Shown: piece by piece, positions 57,536-64,000 of the stretch
Numbering within the stretch: the first letter of the stretch is position 1
How the letters are laid out: every line of letters starts with the position of its first letter
DNA from: VAYN01 sp963715475
Lineage (GTDB): Bacteria; Actinomycetota; Thermoleophilia; Solirubrobacterales; 70-9
Direction: 5' to 3'
NCBI GenBank assembly: GCA_963715475.1
Contig: OY970241.1
Coordinates: 992,001 to 1,056,000, forward strand
DNA length: 64,000 nt
Notes under the pieces: generated by a model
Told to the model about the DNA's origin: nothing
Database searches by the model: none
What the model saw: the letters and a program-made list of their open reading frames with translations, nothing else
Made by a program: the position numbers and the translations under genes

Positions 57536-58714
57536 TCACAACCCCATCGTCTTGCCGACGATCTCCTTCATGATCTCGTCGGTGCCGCCGCCGATCGGGC
57601 CGAGGCGGGCGTCGCGGACGGCTCGCTCGATCCCGTACTCGCGCATGTAGCCGTAGCCGCCGTGGATCTGCAGGGACTGGTCGGCGATCTCGAGGACGGC
57701 GCGCTGGGTGATCAGCTTCGCCATCGAGACCTCCTGGATGCAGTCCCGGCCTTCGTGGAAGAGGCGGAGGGCGTTGTAGGTGAGGGCGCGGCTCGCCTCG
57801 GCCTTGGTCGCCATCTCGGCGACCTGGTGGCGGATCGCCTGGAACCTGCCGATCGGGCGGCCGAAGGCTTCGCGGTCGCAGGCGTAGGCGACGGTCGTCT
57901 CGACCAGGCGCTGCATCGCGCCGACGGCGCCGATCGCCATCAGCAGCCGCTCCCAGGCGAAGTTGGCCATGATCAGCTTGAAGCCGCCGTTCTCCTCGCC
58001 GAGCAGGTTCGCGGCCGGGACCTCGACGTCGGAGAAGGAGATTTCGCCGGTGTCGCTGGAGTGCCAGCCCATCTTCTCCAGCTTGCGGCCGACCTCGTAG
58101 CCGGGCATCTCGCGCTCGAGGACGAGGAAGGAGATGCCGCCGTGGCCGCCCTCCGGGCTGGTCCTGCAGGCGCAGACGAGGAAGTCGGCGCGGACGCCGT
58201 TGGTGATGAAGGTCTTGGCGCCGTTGACGACGTAGGCGTCGCCGTGGCGGACGGCGGTGGTGGCGAGCGAGGCGACGTCCGAGCCGGCGCCGGGCTCGGT
58301 GATCCCGAGGGCGCCGATCTTCTCGCCGGCGATCCCGGCGGGCAGCCACCGTTGCTTCTGCTCCTCGCTGCCGAACTTGAAGATCGGCGGCATCGCGATC
58401 GAGGTGTGGGCGTTGAGGCCGGCGGCGACGCCGCCGGAGCCGCCCGAGCGGGCCAGCTCCTCGACCCAGACCGCGTCGTGGAGGTGAGTGCCGCCCTGGC
58501 CGCCAAGCTCCTCGGGGAACTTCAGCCCGAGGAAGCCGAGCTCGGCGCAGCGGCGGAACAGCTCGCGGGGGAACTCCCGCGCCGCCTCCCACTCGTCGAC
58601 GTGCGGCGCGATCTCCCTGGCGACGAACCGCGCGACGGTCTGGCGCAGTTCCTCGTGCTCGGCGCCGAACGGCGGCAGGGTGGCCCGGGCGCCGCTGTCC
58701 TTGACGACGGTCAT
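57536..58714 (-). CDS. Acyl-CoA dehydrogenase
   Basis: 392 residues. Family blocks: LGITEPGAGSDVASLATTAV (FAD/substrate), VNGAKTFITNGVRADFLVCA, and the C-terminal QIHGGYGYMREYGIERAVRDARLGPIGGGTDEI. The catalytic base is in the GYGYMREYGIERAVRDAR area or at the equivalent Glu position in TDE. It takes two hydrogens from the alpha-beta carbons of an acyl-CoA. A second, related dehydrogenase lies at 58983 on the same strand. Confidence 0.94.
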   Translation of the reverse strand: MTVVKDSGARATLPPFGAEHEELRQTVARFVAREIAPHVDEWEAAREFPRELFRRCAELGFLGLKFPEELGGQGGTHLHDAVWVEELARSGGSGGVAAGLNAHTSIAMPPIFKFGSEEQKQRWLPAGIAGEKIGALGITEPGAGSDVASLATTAVRHGDAYVVNGAKTFITNGVRADFLVCACRTSPEGGHGGISFLVLEREMPGYEVGRKLEKMGWHSSDTGEISFSDVEVPAANLLGEENGGFKLIMANFAWERLLMAIGAVGAMQRLVETTVAYACDREAFGRPIGRFQAIRHQVAEMATKAEASRALTYNALRLFHEGRDCIQEVSMAKLITQRAVLEIADQSLQIHGGYGYMREYGIERAVRDARLGPIGGGTDEIMKEIVGKTMGL

Positions 58715-58815
58715 CGGAAAGTCACAGCCTCGCCACGAAGCCGGTGCTATAAATTTGCAGACAGAGCATTTCCTATGACAGGTTTTCCGTTAGCGTCGAA
58801 GGCGTGAGGAGAACG

Positions 58816-58980
58816 ATGTGGTCTGACAAGCGATTGGATGACCTGGCGACGAAAGTCGACGCCGGTTTCAAGCGGGTGGATACCGACATCCGCGACCTTC
58901 GCAAGCTGATCTTTCAGCTCTGGGGAGTCAACACGCTTGCCGTGCTGGCGACGATCGCGACCGTGATCGCGACGCGCTAG
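58816..58980 (+). CDS. Small coiled-coil membrane protein
   Basis: 54 residues from an ATG preceded by GAGGAGAA, a strong ribosome binding site. WSDKRLDDLATKVDAGFKRVDTDIRDLRKLIFQLW has a heptad pattern suggesting a coiled coil; LAVLATIATVIATR forms one short membrane helix at the end. It lies on the opposite strand between the two acyl-CoA dehydrogenase genes, ending 2 bases before the second. Family not recognised. Confidence 0.65.
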   Translation: MWSDKRLDDLATKVDAGFKRVDTDIRDLRKLIFQLWGVNTLAVLATIATVIATR

Positions 58981-58982
58981 CG

Positions 58983-60200
58983 CTACAGCCCGTAGCTGCG
59001 GCCGATCACGTCGAGCATGACCTCGTCGGTGCCGGCACCGATCCGGTTGAGGCGGACGTCGCGGTAGGCGCGCTCGATCTCGTACTCCTTCATGTAGCCG
59101 TAGCCGCCGAGTATCTGGACGCACTCGTCGGCGACCTCGCAGGCGATGCGGGAGGCGTAGAGCTTGGCCATCGTGATCTCGCGGACCGGGTACTCGCCGT
59201 TGCCGAAGCGCCAGGCCGTCGCGTAGGTGAACTGCTTGGCGGCCTCGATCTTGGTCGCCATCTCGGCGAACTTGTGGCGGATCGCCTGGAACTTGCCGAT
59301 CGGGCGGCCGAAGGCTTCGCGCTCCTTCGCGTACTCGAGCGTCTTCTCCATCATCCGCTCCGCCCCCGCGTGGCAGCCGGCGGCGGCGACCAGCCGCTCG
59401 CCCTGGAGCTCCCAGGCGATGTGGTAGAAGCCCTTGCCGACCTCACCGAGCACGGCGTCGGCCGGGACGCGGACGTCTTCGAAGGCGAGTTCGCCGGTGT
59501 CGGAGGCGTGCATCCCCATCTTCTCCAGCTCCTTGGAGACGGTGAAGCCCTCGACCTTCTCGCCGTTCTCGTCCTTGAGGTCGACGACGAAGAGCGTGAT
59601 CCCGGCGTGGCGCTCGCCCGGGTCGGTCTTGGCGACGAGGACGATGAAGTCGGCCCGCGGCCCGTTGGTGATGAAGGTCTTGGAGCCGTTGATGACGTAT
59701 TCGTCGCCGTCGCGGATCGCGGTGGTGCGGATCCCGGCGACGTCTGAGCCGGCGCCCGGCTCGGTGATCCCCAGGCAGGCGATCTTCTCGCCCTTCAGCC
59801 CCGGCACGAGGTACTTGCGCTTCTGCTCCTCGGTGCCGAGCAGGTGGACCGGGGGGAGGGTCATGTCGGTCTGCACCGCGAAGGCCATGTTGGTGCCGCC
59901 GGAGCCGGAGTAGCTCATGCACTCGGCCCGGACCAGCGAGTAGAAGTAGTCGCCCCCCTGGCCGCCGTACTCCTCGGGGAAGCAGAGGCCGAGGTAGCCG
60001 AGCTCTCCCGCCCGCTTCATCGCCTCGGTCGGCCAGTAGGTCTCCTCCCACTCGTTGCGGTGGGGCCAGAGCTCCTTTTCGACCCAGGAGCGCATCGACT
60101 CGCGCAGGTCTTCGTGGTCCTGGCTGAAGATGAAGTGCTTGCGCCCGGACTCGAAGTCGGGCTTGATGACGCTGGAGCCGTCGCTGGTCGCGGTCGCCAC
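58983..60200 (-). CDS. Acyl-CoA dehydrogenase
   Basis: 405 residues from a GTG at 60200. Blocks: CLGITEPGAGSDVAGIRTTAI, INGSKTFITNGPRADFIVL, GKFQAIRHKFAEMATKIEAAKQF and QILGGYGYMKEYEIERAYRDVRLNRIGAGTDEVM. The N-terminal part has about 25 extra residues relative to the 57536 paralogue. Its substrate chain type cannot be read; the neighbourhood (carboxyltransferase, hydratase) suggests a branched acyl-CoA. Confidence 0.94.
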   Translation of the reverse strand: MATATSDGSSVIKPDFESGRKHFIFSQDHEDLRESMRSWVEKELWPHRNEWEETYWPTEAMKRAGELGYLGLCFPEEYGGQGGDYFYSLVRAECMSYSGSGGTNMAFAVQTDMTLPPVHLLGTEEQKRKYLVPGLKGEKIACLGITEPGAGSDVAGIRTTAIRDGDEYVINGSKTFITNGPRADFIVLVAKTDPGERHAGITLFVVDLKDENGEKVEGFTVSKELEKMGMHASDTGELAFEDVRVPADAVLGEVGKGFYHIAWELQGERLVAAAGCHAGAERMMEKTLEYAKEREAFGRPIGKFQAIRHKFAEMATKIEAAKQFTYATAWRFGNGEYPVREITMAKLYASRIACEVADECVQILGGYGYMKEYEIERAYRDVRLNRIGAGTDEVMLDVIGRSYGL

Positions 60201-60237
60201 TGGTTCCTCTCCTCTGGTCGTTCCCTCGGTCGCCGAC

Positions 60238-60287
60238 GGGGTGTCTGACTTCAGGGGTCCTTATCCACCCCTCAAGTCAGACACCCC
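60238..60287. repeat. GTGTCTGACTT hairpin family, copy 3
   Basis: GGGGTGTCTGACTT (60238-60251) pairs with AAGTCAGACACCCC (60274-60287), extended inside by AGGGG/CCCCT (60253-60257 and 60268-60272). It lies between divergent genes, as does copy 2 at 44060. Only the GTGTCTGACTT stem core is shared; loops differ. Confidence 0.85.
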
Positions 60288-60344
60288 GGGTGAAGAAGTG
60301 GACAGTAGCACTTCCCACTTTCAGCGCTGCTATGGTCCCGGCGG

Positions 60345-61148
60345 ATGGCCCAGGGAGCAGATCGGTGGCAGGGCGAGAAGGTCGCCTACGAGGTGGCCGG
60401 CGGCGTCGCCACGGTGACCCTGAACGACCCGGAGAAGCGCAACATGCTCTCCGGCCAGATGCTGGGCGAGCTGGTCGAGGCGATGAAGACGGCGAAGGCA
60501 TCCGAGGAGGTGCGCGCGGTCGTCCTCACCGGCGCGGGCGAGAAGGTCTTCTGCGCCGGCGCCGACCTCGGCGGCTTCGCGGCCGACCTGCCGCTCGTGC
60601 AGAAACACTTCGCCTCCGACCTCTTCCTCGAGTTCTTCCGGCTGATGCCACGGCTGGGCAAGCCCTCGCTCTGCGCCGCCAACGGCCACGTGCTGGCGGG
60701 CGGGATGGGCCTCGCCCTCTCCTGCGACCTGGTGATCGCCAGGGGCGGCGCCACCTTCGGCACCCCGGAGATCAACGTCGGCGCCTTCCCCTACATGATC
60801 ATGTCGATCATCTACCGCAACGTCCCGCGCAAGAAGGTCAACGAGATGATGCTGCTGGGGGAGCGGCTGAGCGCCGAGCAGGCGGTCGAGTACGGCCTCG
60901 CCAACAAGGTCGTGCCGCCGGACGAGTTCGACGGCGCGGTCGCCGACTGGGCGGGCAGGCTGGCCGCCAAGAGCCCGGTGCTGATGCGGCTCGGCCACGA
61001 CGCGATGTACCGCCAGCAGGACATGGCGCTGGACGACGCGCTCGAGTTCCTGCGCTCGCAGCTCTCGCTCACCTTCACCACCGAGGACATCGTCGAGGGG
61101 GTCACCGCCTTCTTCGAGAAACGCGACCCGGAATGGAAAGGACGCTGA
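60345..61148 (+). CDS. Enoyl-CoA hydratase
   Basis: 267 residues. Crotonase blocks: GVATVTLNDPEKRNMLSGQML, VFCAGADLGGFA (oxyanion), and AANGHVLAGGMGLALSCDLVIARGGATFGTPEINVGAFPYM, with the catalytic Glu in TPEI. It adds water to an enoyl-CoA. It is 4 bases from the carboxyltransferase gene, so the two are co-transcribed, a pairing seen in leucine and isoprenoid breakdown. Confidence 0.93.
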   Translation: MAQGADRWQGEKVAYEVAGGVATVTLNDPEKRNMLSGQMLGELVEAMKTAKASEEVRAVVLTGAGEKVFCAGADLGGFAADLPLVQKHFASDLFLEFFRLMPRLGKPSLCAANGHVLAGGMGLALSCDLVIARGGATFGTPEINVGAFPYMIMSIIYRNVPRKKVNEMMLLGERLSAEQAVEYGLANKVVPPDEFDGAVADWAGRLAAKSPVLMRLGHDAMYRQQDMALDDALEFLRSQLSLTFTTEDIVEGVTAFFEKRDPEWKGR

Positions 61149-61152
61149 GCCG

Positions 61153-62745
61153 ATGGCGACCGAGGAGAAATCCCCGAACCTGCTGCCCGGCACCGCGCCG
61201 CTGGCCGAGCTGACCGCGCAGCTGCACGAGCGCCGCGCCAGCGCGAAGCTCGGCGGCGGCGAGGAGAAGATCGCCAAGCAGCACGAGCGCGGCAAGCTCA
61301 CCGCGCGGGAGCGGATCGACCTCCTCGTCGACGAGGGCACCTTCGTCGAGATGGGGATCCACGGCCGCCCGCACTTCGCCCAGCGGGCGATGGACGGGGT
61401 CGAGGCGCCCGCCGACGGGGTCGTCACCGGCTGGGGCGACGTCGACGGCCGCCCGACCTGCATCGCCGCCTACGACTTCACGGTGATGGCCGGCTCGATG
61501 GGGATGACCGGCGAGCTCAAGGTCACCCGCCTGCGCGAGATGGCGCTGCAGAAGCGGATGCCGTTCGTCTGGCTGCTCGACAGCGCCGGCGCCCGCATCC
61601 AGGAGGCCGCCGGCTCGCTCTTCGCCGGCTCCGGCCACCTCTTCCGCGAGGAGGTCGAAATGTCGGGCGTGATCCCGATGGTCGCGGCGATGATGGGTCC
61701 CTGCGCGGCCGGCACCGCCTACATCCCGGCGCTCTCGGACTTCGTGCCGATGGTCTCCGGCCAGGGGGCGATGGCGCTCGCCGGCCCGCACCTGACCAAG
61801 GCCGTGACCGGCGAGGAGATCTCAATGGAGGAGCTCGGCGGCGCCAAGGTCCACTGCCGCAAGTCGGGGGTCGGCGACCTCGAGGTCGCCGACGACGAGG
61901 AGTGCATCGCCGCCGTCCGCAAGTACCTCTCCTACTTCCCGGCCAACTGCGAGGAGCGCCCGCCCGTCCTCGACGCCGCCGACCCGGTCGAGCGGGCTTC
62001 CGAGAAGCTGATGGAGATCGTCCCCGAGTCCTCGCGGCAGCCCTACGACATGTACGACGTGATCCGCGAGATCGTCGACGACGGCGACTGGTTCGACCTG
62101 AAGCCGAAGTTCGCCAAGAACGTGATCACCTGCTTCGCCCGCTTCGGCGGCCGGCCGGCCGGGATCGTCGCCAACCAGCCCAGGCAGCTCGCCGGCGTCC
62201 TCGACAACGACTCCGCCGACAAGGCCGCCCGCTTCATCAACCTCTGCGACGCCTTCAACATCCCGCTGGTCTTCCTCCAGGACGTCCCCGGCTTCATGGT
62301 CGGCTCGAAGGTCGAGCACGCCGGGATCATCCGCCACGGGGCGAAGATGCTCTACGCGGTCAGCCGCGCCACCGTGCCGAAGGTGACCGTCGTCGTCCGC
62401 AAGGCCTACGGCGCCGGCTACTACGTGATGTGCGGCAAGGCCTACGAGCCCGACCTGATCGTCGCCTGGCCGGGCGCCGAGATCTCGGTGATGGGGGCCG
62501 AGGGGGCGGTCAACATCATCGGCCGCTCGGCGATCGAGGCCGCCGAGGACCCCGAGGCGACCAAGGAGGCGATGCTGAACGCGGTGCGGGCCCAGATCGA
62601 CCCCTACATCGCCGCCGGCAACGCGGTCATCGACGACATCATCGACCCCAGGGAGACCCGCTCGACGATCGCCAGGGCCCTGGCGATGGCGGCCAACAAG
62701 CACGTCGAGAAGCCGCGCAAACGCCACGGCGTGATGCCGGTATGA
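61153..62745 (+). CDS. Acyl-CoA carboxylase, carboxyltransferase (beta) subunit
   Basis: 530 residues with two crotonase-like halves. First half: AGARIQEAAGSLFAGSG, the acyl-CoA binding part; second half: YDMYDVIREIVDDGDWFDLKP, GRPAGIVANQP, LVFLQDVPGFMVG, KAYGAGYYVMCGKAYEPDLIVAWPGAEISVMG, the biotin-binding part. It resembles propionyl-/methylcrotonyl-CoA carboxylase beta chains; the exact acyl-CoA is not clear. A BCCP-like carrier is at 48296; no biotin carboxylase is in view. The structured element copy C starts 2 bases after its stop. Confidence 0.93.
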   Translation: MATEEKSPNLLPGTAPLAELTAQLHERRASAKLGGGEEKIAKQHERGKLTARERIDLLVDEGTFVEMGIHGRPHFAQRAMDGVEAPADGVVTGWGDVDGRPTCIAAYDFTVMAGSMGMTGELKVTRLREMALQKRMPFVWLLDSAGARIQEAAGSLFAGSGHLFREEVEMSGVIPMVAAMMGPCAAGTAYIPALSDFVPMVSGQGAMALAGPHLTKAVTGEEISMEELGGAKVHCRKSGVGDLEVADDEECIAAVRKYLSYFPANCEERPPVLDAADPVERASEKLMEIVPESSRQPYDMYDVIREIVDDGDWFDLKPKFAKNVITCFARFGGRPAGIVANQPRQLAGVLDNDSADKAARFINLCDAFNIPLVFLQDVPGFMVGSKVEHAGIIRHGAKMLYAVSRATVPKVTVVVRKAYGAGYYVMCGKAYEPDLIVAWPGAEISVMGAEGAVNIIGRSAIEAAEDPEATKEAMLNAVRAQIDPYIAAGNAVIDDIIDPRETRSTIARALAMAANKHVEKPRKRHGVMPV

Positions 62746-62746
62746 G

Positions 62747-62851
62747 CCCAGGACGCTGCAAACCGGCGCATATCGGCGTCCTCGGTCGCTCGCGTGCAGA
62801 GCACGCCACGCTCCCTGCGTCCACCGAACTGCTTGGTTTTCGCGCCCTGGG
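62747..62851 (+). repeat. Structured intergenic element, copy C (carboxyltransferase to BKACE gap)
   Basis: Arms CCCAGGACGC (62747-62756) and GCGCCCTGGG (62842-62851) pair with one mismatch. Then follow TGCAAACCGGCGC (62757), helix TCGG/CCGA (62772-62775 and 62824-62827), GTCCTCGG (62779), helix GCGTGC-aga-GCACGC, CCCTGCGTCC (62813) and CTTGGTTTTCGC (62833). GGGGAGG for the next gene directly follows the right arm. It points in the direction of both flanking genes. Confidence 0.82.
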
Positions 62852-62863
62852 GAGGTTGGAACC

Positions 62864-63751
62864 ATGAGTCAGTTCGACGACCCGGTGATCATCTCGTGCT
62901 CGATCTCCGGCGTGATCGCGAACCGGGACCAGTGCCCGGCGATCCCCTACACGCCGCAGGAGTACGCGGCGGAGGCGCGGCGCGCGGTCGACGAGGGCGC
63001 TTCGCAGATCCACATCCACGCCCGCAAGCCCGACGGCACGCCCTCGTATGAGATCGAGGACTTCCGGGCGATCACCGAGGCGATCCTGGCCGAGGTCGGC
63101 GACGTGATCGTCAACTACTCGACCGGGGCGATCGGGATCCCGATCGAGAAGCGGATCGAGTACCTGCGTGCCTGCCGCCCCGACGTCGCCGCCCTGAACA
63201 TGAGCTCGATGAACTACGCGAAGTACTCGCGGCGGCGCAAGGACTTCGTCTTCAAGGCGGTCTTCGAGAACAGCTTCGACACGATCGTCGAGTTCCTCAC
63301 CGCGATGAAGGAGCTGGGGATCAAGCCCGAGCACGAGTGCTTCGACTCCGGCCACGTCGCCAACCTCGACCCGCTGGTCGACATGGGCCTGCTGGAGCCG
63401 CCGCTGCAGATCTCGCTGGTGATGGGGGTGACCGGCGGCATCCGCCCGACCCCGCGCAACGTCACCCTGATGTCGGACCAGATCCCCGGCGGCCCGGAGG
63501 GCGAGAACCAGTGGCAGGTGATCGGCATCTCCCGCGACCAGTGGAAGCTGCTCGCCTCCTCGCTGGTGCTCGGCGGCAACGTCCGCGCCGGCGTCGAGGA
63601 CAACCTCTACCTGCCCGACGGCGAGATGTGCAGGTCCAACGGCGAGCTGATCGCGAAGGCGCGGCAGATGGCCGAAGACGTCGGCCGCCGGCCGGCCTCG
63701 GTCGCCGAGGCGCGCGAGCTGCTCGGCGTGCCCAGGCGGGCCGCGGCCTAG
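62864..63751 (+). CDS. Beta-keto acid cleavage enzyme (BKACE, DUF849 family)
   Basis: 295 residues. The zinc-binding HIHARKPDGTPSYEIEDF (HxH) and the C-terminal LVLGGNVRAGVEDNLYLPDG block are signatures of the family that splits a beta-keto acid with acetyl-CoA into a CoA ester and acetoacetate. EHECFDSGHV holds another substrate-side element. In this cluster it could act on a product of the carboxylase/hydratase steps; that is inferred. The start follows a GGGGAGG site. Confidence 0.93.
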   Translation: MSQFDDPVIISCSISGVIANRDQCPAIPYTPQEYAAEARRAVDEGASQIHIHARKPDGTPSYEIEDFRAITEAILAEVGDVIVNYSTGAIGIPIEKRIEYLRACRPDVAALNMSSMNYAKYSRRRKDFVFKAVFENSFDTIVEFLTAMKELGIKPEHECFDSGHVANLDPLVDMGLLEPPLQISLVMGVTGGIRPTPRNVTLMSDQIPGGPEGENQWQVIGISRDQWKLLASSLVLGGNVRAGVEDNLYLPDGEMCRSNGELIAKARQMAEDVGRRPASVAEARELLGVPRRAAA

Positions 63752-63763
63752 GGGCGGCGCCCG

Positions 63764-64000
63764 GTGGCGGAGCTTCCGCTCAGCGACGTCCGCGTCCTCG
63801 ACCTCTCGCGGCTGCTGCCGGGCGGCTTCTGCTCGCTGCTGCTGGCCGACCTCGGCGCCGAGGTGCTGAAGGTCGAGGACACCGGCATGGGCGACTACAT
63901 CCGCTGGGCGCCGCCCTACTACGGCTCCGAGGAGCAGCAGGCGCTCGGCACCCGCTCCTCGCTGTACCTCTCGCTCAACCGCGGCAAGCGCTCGATCCGC
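63764..64000 (+). CDS. CaiB/BaiF (family III) CoA-transferase, N-terminal part, cut by the window end
   Basis: 79 residues from a GTG at 63764. LSDVRVLDLSRLLPGGFCSLLLADLGAEVLKVED is the classical opening of family III CoA-transferases, followed by SLYLSLNRGKRSI. The catalytic Asp lies beyond the window. It would move CoA between acids and so activate the substrate for this acyl-CoA cluster. It follows the BKACE gene by 12 bases. Confidence 0.93.
   Translation, partial: MAELPLSDVRVLDLSRLLPGGFCSLLLADLGAEVLKVEDTGMGDYIRWAPPYYGSEEQQALGTRSSLYLSLNRGKRSIR

Overview
The window is very G+C-rich, densely coded DNA from a chromosome. Nearly every gene overlaps or abuts its neighbour, GTG and TTG starts are common, and third positions are almost always G or C. 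Gene content (NAD-dependent ligase, zinc-type S14, a deazaflavin-dependent nitroreductase relative, a ChoD-like GMC oxidoreductase, several acyl-CoA dehydrogenases) fits an actinobacterium. My best guess, from recall of protein style and not from a search, is Thermoleophilia (Solirubrobacterales-like). No stretch longer than about 210 bases lacks a gene. I see no CRISPR array, prophage, insertion sequence or rRNA gene.

Region 1 (1-15785, plus strand) is the S10/spc/alpha ribosomal superoperon: the end of rplW, then rplB-rpsS-rplV-rpsC-rplP-rpmC-rpsQ-rplN-rplX-rplE-rpsN-rpsH-rplF-rplR-rpsE-rpmD-rplO-secY-adk-map, then rpmJ-rpsM-rpsK-rpsD-rpoA-rplQ. The usual infA between map and rpmJ is missing. 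In its place, on the other strand, is a ThyX-like gene whose signature motifs are circularly permuted. Several ribosomal proteins carry long low-complexity tails: basic on L22 and S3, acidic on S5 and L5, acidic then basic on S17.

Region 2 (15.8-33.4 kb) is mixed housekeeping: truA, a Fic toxin with its small upstream partner, surE, ligA, a PBP4-type carboxypeptidase, a patatin, an acyl-CoA synthetase, a DsbA-like protein, a hydrolase, an orphan encapsulated-ferritin-like protein, tRNA-Pro(CGG), a glycoside hydrolase, superoxide dismutase, a GMC oxidoreductase, rubredoxin, lemA and a Nudix hydrolase. Region 3 (33.4-44.1 kb) holds an ECF sigma factor with a DUF4349 partner, bioA, a MarR-MFS pair, a frameshifted yaaA, two lower-G+C genes (lipoprotein and zinc-ribbon membrane protein) and the biotin operon bioB-bioF-bioD. 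Region 4 (44.1-53.3 kb) holds a GH3 protein, a run of BCCP-like, enoyl-CoA hydratase, AlkA-like and CHASE-GGDEF genes, a glycosyltransferase, glpK, a PlsC-like acyltransferase and a metallo-hydrolase. Region 5 (53.3-64 kb) is an acyl-CoA catabolic neighbourhood: two SDRs, two acyl-CoA dehydrogenases, enoyl-CoA hydratase, carboxyltransferase, a beta-keto acid cleavage enzyme and the start of a CaiB/BaiF CoA-transferase.

The most unusual signal is between the genes. A roughly 100-165 base element recurs five times, always between co-directional genes and always in their orientation. Short conserved blocks (TGCAAACCGGCG, GTCCTCGG, CCCTGCGTCC, CTTGGTTTTCGC) are separated by helices whose sequence differs completely from copy to copy but stays self-complementary. 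The outermost helix uses locus-specific sequence that abuts the upstream stop codon or includes the downstream ribosome binding site. This looks like a covarying structured RNA, or a mobile element that builds hairpins. At least three further hairpin families with conserved loops or stems are scattered through the window.
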